From positions 68,929,643 through 68,993,642 of the forward strand of contig OY776134.1 of NCBI GenBank assembly GCA_963675135.1: 64,000 nt of DNA, written 5' to 3'. A model generated the notes under the pieces. The model searched no databases. It was not told where the DNA came from and saw nothing but the letters and a program-made list of their open reading frames with translations. This document shows positions 57,601 through 64,000 of the stretch, piece after piece; position 1 is the first letter of the stretch; every line of letters starts with the position of its first letter. The stretch is from Galeopsis tetrahit (Eukaryota > Streptophyta > Magnoliopsida > Lamiales > Lamiaceae). The position numbers were made by a program, and so were the translations under genes.

Positions 57601-57926
57601 GAACGGGAGAGGCTATTCGAGCTTTTGAAAGCAGTTCCGTTTCTCAATCCATATCCGAGCTACTCTAATTTCATTCTCTGCGAGGTTACATCTGGAAGGG
57701 ATGCTAAGAAGTTGAAGGTATACCAAAAGAATCTTCATATTGAAATCGTGCTCGTTTCATCTCATTTTCACTTATACAACTCATATTTTCACAGGAAGAT
57801 CTTGCGAAAATGGGGGTGATGATCCGTCACTACAGTAACAAAGAATTAGTCGGTTATGTGCGCGTCTCTGTAGGCAAGCCGGAGCATACAGATGCTTTAA
57901 TGAAGGGTCTCAAACTCCTCTACTAA
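54650..57926 (+). CDS. HISN6: Histidinol-phosphate aminotransferase, chloroplast (histidine biosynthesis)
   Basis: Nine exons: 54650-54904, 55524-55607, 55699-55853, 55936-56033, 56270-56378, 56832-56989, 57072-57214, 57577-57717, 57795-57926. GT..AG introns, intact frame, 424 residues. The first ~60 residues are Ser-rich and lack acidic clusters, fitting a plastid transit peptide. The fold-type I aminotransferase follows: 'KLDANENPYGPPPE', 'YPDPESRRLRAALAE', 'LTSPNNPDGS', 'LVVLDEAYIEF' (Asp254 contacts the PLP ring), 'LRTFSKRAALAGLRVGYG' (Lys284 carries PLP). It transfers the amino group from glutamate to imidazole acetol phosphate, giving histidinol phosphate. Two MITEs sit in introns 1 and 7 without touching splice sites. 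Length and motif order are normal for the plant enzyme. Confidence 0.95.
55032..55319. mobile_element. Stowaway MITE in intron 1 of HISN6
   Basis: 288 bp, ends CTCCCTCCATCGTCCCAGGA and, complemented, CTCCCTCTGTCCCACAATTA, flanked by TA (55030-55031, 55320-55321). Confidence 0.88.
57264..57548. mobile_element. MITE with GAGACCGTCTCA termini in intron 7 of HISN6, copy 2
   Basis: 285 bp, sister of 49230-49517. Flanked by the perfect 9-bp repeat CTTATTATT (57255-57263, 57549-57557). It ends 28 bp before exon 8, so it lies close to the branch-point region of the intron. Confidence 0.88.
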
Positions 57927-58602
57927 AGGTAATACATTACACAACTTGCCTTTGATTCAACTGAATCATGTAAGAGAACTCAGGTTGGCTCTCATTCTTT
58001 CTGTCAAAATTTCGGAAAAACTTTTCGAAATCCTAATAATGGATTTTTGTTTTCCTTTTACTGTGTTCATCACTTGAAGGAGATTGTATTCGAATTGTTG
58101 CTCTCATTTTGTCCTGTGATAATATTCACTGCTTTTTTATACTAAAATTTAGATTTTTTTTTCTTTGTTTAAAGCAGGGCCCAATTGTTCTCCCATCAAC
58201 TTTTTGATCTGTATGGTTAGGGAAAAGGCCCAATGGACGGCCCAAAATCGTCATAAAGGGGCCCAAAATAAATCCCTAAAATAACCACTGCTTTTTTTGT
58301 CCAAAAAGTCACAAAAGAACATACAAAAAGGAGAGGAAAAAAAAGTATTTTTGTCTAATCAGTAACCAAAAGGGAGTTTCATTTCATGTAATTTTCAAAC
58401 TAAGGGAGTTTTGTTCAATTAACTCTATAATTGATATTACCGTTAAATTGGTTTGCATTTGTATATTTTAGAATAATATTAATTGTTTTGTTAAAATGTA
58501 TTAGTTTGACAGGATTAGTTGTTATATTAAATTTTATTAGTTGCAAAATAAGTGCATGCATTTTGAAATTAGCAACAAAACCAAGAAAACCAAAACATAC
58601 GC
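57927..58602. other. 3' flank of HISN6 and intergenic sequence
   Basis: Probable 3'UTR to about 58150. No other feature is supported. Confidence 0.5.
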
Positions 58603-58863
58603 ATGGAGCTTCATATTCCCATCTCAAATCCAGGTATTATTTGGTGTGACAATCAGGGTGCGATTACTTTGGTGTTTAGTCCGATTTTTCATTCACGTAC
58701 CAAATATATAGAGGTTGATATTCAATTTTTTAGAGAGAAAGTTCAGGCCGGTTTACATGACATTCAATTCATTTCCTCTGAAGACCAACCCGTTGATTTG
58801 CTCACGAAGCCTTTGGCTCCTAGTCATTTTGCTCGTCTCAGTTCTTGGCTTAATCTTACTTAG
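58603..58863 (+). pseudogene. Copia retrotransposon remnant (RNase H end of the polyprotein)
   Basis: Open frame reading 'LHIPISNPGIIWCDNQGAIT', then 'HSRTKYIEVDIQFFREKVQAG', 'ISSEDQPVDLLTKPL' and a stop, the standard C-terminus of Ty1/copia pol. Upstream pol domains are absent (5' truncated). Downstream to about 59060 is probably the start of the 3' LTR region. The ATG is an internal codon of the former polyprotein, not a true start. Confidence 0.9.
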
Positions 58864-61171
58864 TTAGTGTGGTTCAAATTCTTTCGCGGCATGTCACTAT
58901 ACATACGCATGCAAAACACCAATGAAGATGCTAGACAATTGTAGAAGATGAACAATTGAAGGTTGTTATATTTAACTAAATAGTTGTTAGGTAAAAGACT
59001 CTAGAACTTGAGTATTCGATATATTGTAAACACTTTTCATTCAATAATCAAGATGAAAATATCTTTTTCAAACAACATTGTATATTAAGTATAATATTTT
59101 TTTTATAAAGTATGATTGTTATGATATTATTATAAAGGTTAAATGTTAGTACCCCATTACCCTACAACATATAAATAACCAAAACTTATCTTAAAAGAAT
59201 ATATTCATAATATTTATTTGGTGAAGGTCCAAACCCCAAAATGAGGACCACTGCTTTTGTTTGGTTCACTTCTTTATGGGCCGGCTATAAAGTTAAAATA
59301 ATTAACATTTAATTAAATTATTAGTAATAATTAATTACGAGTTCCTAGTAATGGGCAACCATTCACTGTTTTTTTTTAAGTTAATTATTGTTTTTAAACT
59401 TGAAACTACACGTATTACTTCAAATGGTATAATCTTATTTCATTTCGAAAACTTCTGTCACCATTATATTTTAGTTGTTATTTACTTATTGATCCATTAC
59501 TAAAAATAGTAAAAATACTTTTAAATTATCACTTTAAAATATGGAGTAACAATATTACAACAAATATCACTATAGTAATAGTGTAATTAATTGGTAACGA
59601 AAAAAATATTACTTGTGTCACGCTCTCATGAAATAAAGAACACAATAAAATATCAATTTTAATTTTAAAATAATTCAAATTAGGTCTCATAGTTCAAATT
59701 AAGTTTAAGAGATGACTCTAAAAAAGAGTACTAAGCAACGTGGAGACAATTTCTCTGTGGTCGTCCATAAAAAACTTATACATATTGCAAATAATTTTAA
59801 AATTTATAAATAAGACAGGATTTTTTTTAATTTTAAAAAAAAACTAAAATATGTTAATAATGAATTAATATGAAAAGCGACCCGACAACTGACATGTAGA
59901 TAGAAGAAGTAGAAGTTAAAAAACACGACCCCATGATATAATTAATTAATTAATTGTGGGACCTTCTTCCCATACTCCTATTTTTTTTTCAACATACATT
60001 TTAATTGAAAATTACAATTTTTTCACTAAAATACGAAACACACTTTCGTGAGATAGTCAGGCATAATTTTTTGTGAAAATAAAATAAATTTAGTGAGCTT
60101 TATTTAGGGGATGCTTGACAGAGGGGTTTGAAGACAAGGCATTAGAATGAAACAAAATGAAAATAAAGTAAAAAAAAAAAAAATTGATGTACGTGCGCGG
60201 TATTTATAAAGTAAAAAATTTATAAACAAAAAGAAAAATTCATGTGTCACAAGATTGATTTATATGATCTCCCAACTTCTGTCTATAAATTTTTCGTTAA
60301 TCTTTGACACATGAATTAAAAAAATAATTAAATAAAAAAAATGATGTAATTATGAAATAGAGAAATAGAGAGAAACTTTGAATATAAAATTTGTCAATAA
60401 GGATATAAAAAATTTATAATCAAAATGATAAAACAAAAAATTTATAAGCAGACAGAATGAATAATACTCATTTCATAAAATTTGTTGCATTTTTCATTTT
60501 GTATAGATTTAAAAAGCATATTTTTTTAACACATTTACCCATCATTAATTGTTCTCTTTTGCATACCTTTCTTCTCCACTCTTTTTTTATTTTTCCAAAA
60601 AAAAAGTCATTAATATATTTCAAAGAAAAAAATAGATATTGTAGAGATTAATAACCCCTTCAAACTTTCACTTTTTACATAAACAATCAATTTTCTTTAA
60701 ATTTTTCTAGATACAATTTAGATCTTCCTAACTCAAACAATTTAAAATCAAATGGACGAAGAGAGTATAATTTTTTTAGATACAATTTAAAATAAAATGC
60801 ACCACTCTATAAAAATGGAGTACTTTTTAGATCTTCCTAACTCAAACAAAAAATACACCGTTATTTGCATAAATATTTTATTAAAACATAGTACTATTCA
60901 TTTAGAAAAACATTAATTGTTGTATTTTAAAATAATAATTGTGATCAATTGATACTATTAAGAATAAAATTTAGAAGCATTTGGGGTGGGTGCCTCCACT
61001 GCTTTTGAACTCTTGAGAAGAAACGGTAAAGTGAAAAAAGATACACAAAGTGCACAACAACTGTCGGCACAGATCTGCATTCTGCACACACAATTCCCCC
61101 ATTCTCATTCCCACACTTGTTTTAAACCCCTCTCAGATCCTTAAAAAAATCTCACTATTCCCAAACAGCAA
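58864..61171. other. Gene-free AT-rich stretch upstream of the glycosyltransferase gene
   Basis: Possible copia 3' LTR remains at 58864-59060. The rest is AT-rich with no ORF or RNA gene that I can support. The last 150 bp before 61172 is C-rich leader sequence ('cacacaattcccccattctcattcccac'). Confidence 0.5.
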
Positions 61172-62893
61172 ATGAGCTCTTCAGATCAACGCCGCAAGAA
61201 GAAACGCATTCTCCGACCATTACAATTTTCTCTCTTTTCCCTAACTGTAAGACCCCTTATCCTCTGTTTCACCTTCCTCATCTTTCTATACCTCTTATCC
61301 TACGCACCCCTCTTCACTTCTTCATCTTTTCACCCCGTTTTGGTCGTTTCAAGCTTATCTTTACTCGGCAAATCAGTTCAAGATTTTGGGACTTTTGTGC
61401 TCCCTTTGAAAATTGAGAACAGGGTTTTTTTTCCAGATCATGTTTTGTTGATGGTGGGTGGTGGTACCAAATATGGGGGTGTGAATAGTAGTTTTGGTAA
61501 TGAATTGGAATGTGTTTACTGTGGTGAAAATGGTAGTTTTTCTGTGAAAAGGGTTTTGTCTGTAGATGAATATGATGAGTTTAGGACTATTGTTAGGTGC
61601 CCTTTAGGGGAGGCTAGTTTAAGGTGGAGTGGTAAAAATAGGAAAAAAATCAAGAATGGTACGGTAAATTCTTGTTCTTGGGATAATGTGGTATATGCTG
61701 CTACTTTAGATGGAAACACCTCTGTTGTGTTTGTGAAAGGATTGAATTTGAGGGCTGATAGGGAGTCGGATCCGGGTCAATTCACCTGCCATTTCGGGTC
61801 GAAAAACGAACTTAGGACAAGGGCTGTGACAGCTGCACAAGAGGTTGTGAGGTGTTTGTTGCCTCGGAGTATGCAGGGTAGCCCCGATAAGGCTCTAGGA
61901 ATACGCGTAACTATCGGTCGAGCACATCAACGTGTATTGATGCCATCCGTGGCGAAGATAGTGTTGAATTCTGTAGACGGGGGGAGGAAGAGGGGGGACG
62001 GGAAATACGAGCTTTGTGTGTGTACGATGGTGTGGAACCAAGGCTCGGCTATACGCGAGTGGATCACGTACCACGCTTGGCTTGGAGTCGAGCGATGGTT
62101 CATATACGATAACAACAGTGATGATGGGATCGAACGGGTTATTCGACAACTTGATCTTGAGAACTTCAATGTCACAAGGCATGTATGGCCATGGATCAAG
62201 ACTCAAGAAGCAGGTTTCTCTCATTGTGCCCTTAGAGCAAAGGATGAATGCAATTGGATTTCTTTCATGGATGTTGATGAATACTTTTACTTCCCATACT
62301 CAACTCCTAAACATCAAAGATTTAGAAAGTTAGGTTATGCAGGGCAGCATTCGCTACGTACCTTAGTGGCAAACGTCTCGTCGTCATCAAGAACCATTGC
62401 AGAAATCCGGACATCTTGTCATAGCTTCGGGCCATCAGGGCTCAACTCGCCACACCCACAGGGAGTTACGGTGGGTTACACGTGTAGGGTGCAAAGTCCC
62501 GAGAGGCATAAATCGATCATTAGGCCAGATGCACTGGATCCCACCCTGCTCAATGTGGTGCACCATTTCCACCTGAAGAAGGGATACAAGTATTTGAATT
62601 TGCCTCTCAGTACAGCTATCATAAATCATTATAAATACCAAGTCTGGGAGGTGTTTAGGGCAAAGTTTTACAGAAGAGTTGCTACATATGTTGCTGATTG
62701 GAAACAGAACCAAAATGAGGGTTCGAGAGATAGAGCACCGGGGTTGGGGACGGAGGCCATTGAGCCACCCGATTGGCCACAGAGGTTCTGTGAGGTGTGG
62801 GACACGGGACTCAGAGACTTCGTCTTAGCCAATTTGGCTGATTTTTCGACTGGCTTGCTGCCATGGGAGCCACCGTTGGCTCAAACTTATTGA
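61172..62893 (+). CDS. Glycosyltransferase family 92 protein (DUF23), Golgi type II membrane protein
   Basis: 573 residues in a single exon. A basic start (QRRKKKR) and a hydrophobic segment at about residues 22-45 ('LILCFTFLIFLYLLSYAPLF') form a signal anchor. The GT92 domain runs from about 277 to 525: 'YELCVCTMVWNQGSAIREWI', 'YHAWLGVERWFIYDNNSDDG', the metal-binding 'DVDEYFYFP' (Asp367-x-Asp369), 'CHSFGPSGL' and 'NVVHHFHLKKGYKY'. Family members transfer sugars from nucleotide donors to wall glycans; the plant GALS proteins make beta-1,4-galactan. This protein resembles the separate plant GT92 group whose acceptor is not settled, so galactan synthase activity is not claimed. The gene is intact and convergent with the CCB4-like gene. 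Confidence 0.9.
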   Translation: MSSSDQRRKKKRILRPLQFSLFSLTVRPLILCFTFLIFLYLLSYAPLFTSSSFHPVLVVSSLSLLGKSVQDFGTFVLPLKIENRVFFPDHVLLMVGGGTKYGGVNSSFGNELECVYCGENGSFSVKRVLSVDEYDEFRTIVRCPLGEASLRWSGKNRKKIKNGTVNSCSWDNVVYAATLDGNTSVVFVKGLNLRADRESDPGQFTCHFGSKNELRTRAVTAAQEVVRCLLPRSMQGSPDKALGIRVTIGRAHQRVLMPSVAKIVLNSVDGGRKRGDGKYELCVCTMVWNQGSAIREWITYHAWLGVERWFIYDNNSDDGIERVIRQLDLENFNVTRHVWPWIKTQEAGFSHCALRAKDECNWISFMDVDEYFYFPYSTPKHQRFRKLGYAGQHSLRTLVANVSSSSRTIAEIRTSCHSFGPSGLNSPHPQGVTVGYTCRVQSPERHKSIIRPDALDPTLLNVVHHFHLKKGYKYLNLPLSTAIINHYKYQVWEVFRAKFYRRVATYVADWKQNQNEGSRDRAPGLGTEAIEPPDWPQRFCEVWDTGLRDFVLANLADFSTGLLPWEPPLAQTY

Positions 62894-63449
62894 TTAACTT
62901 CCTAGTCCTCGAGGCTCACTCGACGTTGTATAGGAGAAATTCATACACAGCATTCATTTATTGATTGTGTCACCCTTTCTACTTTTGATTATCACAGAAG
63001 AAGATCAGAGAAGCTGTAGATTAGATACAGAATTTTACATAGATATACTACTGTTTACTGCTGTATCAACTACTTATTGGAAAATATATGCTGATTTGAG
63101 CACACCTGTGTCTTTTTTCCTGAATGGAGATTCTTGACATCCATGTTTAAATCATTTTCCATACAAACAGAGAAATATTTTAGAAATTTATTTAACACTA
63201 GATAAAAGAGTGTGGAGGTGGTATTTAATAATACAAGTTAGAGAACAAAAACACCAGAACAAAATTTGATGGGAGATGTATAGAATATCGACTCGATCTG
63301 GGATCATCACACTTCAGTTTATAGACTTGAATTTCGCGCGCGCTTTGAATCACTGTGGTAGCAGCATGTCTCAAATCGACTTGTACTGCCTTCGTATGTG
63401 ACCATCAAGCATCATAAGCTGATTTGGAATCAAAGATCGAGTTGATTCT
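62894..63449. other. 3' flanks of two convergent genes
   Basis: About 560 bp between the GT92 stop and the CCB4-like stop. No ORF; presumably both 3'UTRs. Confidence 0.5.
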
Positions 63450-64000
63450 TCAGCTTTTTTCTTGCGACGTCAATGAAGTTTTGTTTACAACTTTGGCAAG
63501 AGTAGCATCCAGTTTCTCTCCAATTAATGTGATCCATGCCTAAGATTCATATGCAGAACAATATAAGATGCTGGCGAAGAATATTTGCTTCGTGCAAGAT
63601 TTTAATGGAAGTACAGAATGCATAGAACTGGTGCAAGACATTGAATCAGAAAAAATCTATATATTGAAACGCAATGTGAGAAAAACTGCATTCAAACAAG
63701 AGAAGACACCTGGTCGGAAGTAGTGAATCCCCTTATTGTGTCGCCGCCAATTATTGCAATTCCATTGTCCCCAAGGGGTTGCAAGATAACTGCCTACAGA
63801 CATCATGATTCGCATAACTTACTTCAGAAAAACTGATACACACACAGTAGAAAAGGCCATACAGTTTATGAGATAAAAAGAAACATAATACATCTAAATG
63901 ACAGTAAGATCACATTGAAAAACCTATACACAACATGCCTGTGTATTTGAAGGTAGAAATGGGAGCTGTGACTTCCCAGGATACAGCGACAAATTGGCCA
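63450..64000 (-). CDS. CCB4: CCB4-like cofactor assembly factor of the cytochrome b6f complex, 3' part (truncated by window edge)
   Basis: Three exons are visible on the minus strand: 64000-63924 ('FVAVSWEVTAPISTFKYT'), about 63790-63710 ('ILQPLGDNGIAIIGGDTIRG' then 'FTTSDQ') and 63539-63450 ('AWITLIGEKLDATLAKVVNK', ending at TGA). Splice donors AG|GTTTTT and CAG|GTGTCT and acceptor TTAG are present. The exon 1-2 junction is uncertain by a few bases. The C-terminal sequence fits CCB4, a thylakoid membrane protein that attaches haem c(i) to cytochrome b6 together with CCB1-3. The identification is from recall of the family's C-terminus. The N-terminal part lies beyond the window. Confidence 0.65.

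Noticed and set aside
61895..62224. Antisense open frames within the glycosyltransferase gene
   Set aside because: Shadows of the well-supported plus-strand GT92 reading frame.

Overview
This is nuclear DNA of a flowering plant, most likely a eudicot. It is AT-rich, with intron-containing genes, TTTAGGG-type sequence, plant transposon families (CACTA, Mutator-like, hAT, Stowaway, tRNA-derived SINEs, copia) and single-copy plant genes. The species cannot be named from the sequence.

Layout. (1) Positions 1-45,400 are gene-poor and built from repeatedly duplicated and inverted blocks around a small family of secreted cystatin-like proteins: one intact copy at 21302 (+), one diverged intact copy at 30906 (+), and broken copies at 29688 (-), 31800 (+) and 36197 (-). 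A broken prodomain of a papain-like cysteine protease lies among them at 33320-33612 (-). (2) One duplicated block is split by a nest of transposons. A Mutator-like foldback element (4512-19623, 9-bp target duplication) contains a 13.8-kb CACTA element (5610-19437, ATT target duplication), which itself contains a second Mutator-like element (15199-18889, perfect 9-bp target duplication). Unoccupied versions of two of the target sites are present elsewhere in the window. The CACTA element carries three reading frames that I could follow without a break: a TNP2/TnpD-type transposase (5 exons, 1,214 codons), a TnpA-like protein (5 exons, 435 codons) and a small GRF-zinc-finger protein. (3) Positions 45,400-64,000 are the gene-bearing part: a TORTIFOLIA1-like microtubule protein (45599-47646, +), histidinol-phosphate aminotransferase (54650-57926, +), a family 92 glycosyltransferase (61172-62893, +) and the 3' part of a CCB4-like cytochrome b6f assembly gene (63450-64000, -). 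Between them lie a 2-kb minisatellite, twin GC-rich Mutator-like elements, SINEs, MITEs and a copia remnant.

The conventional genes are unrelated in function. The two systems that hang together are the autonomous-looking CACTA element, with divergent and convergent genes around an internal block of subterminal repeats, and the decaying inhibitor/protease-related cluster. All exon boundaries were set by eye from GT/AG sites and frame continuity. Family names come from motif recognition, not from a database search.
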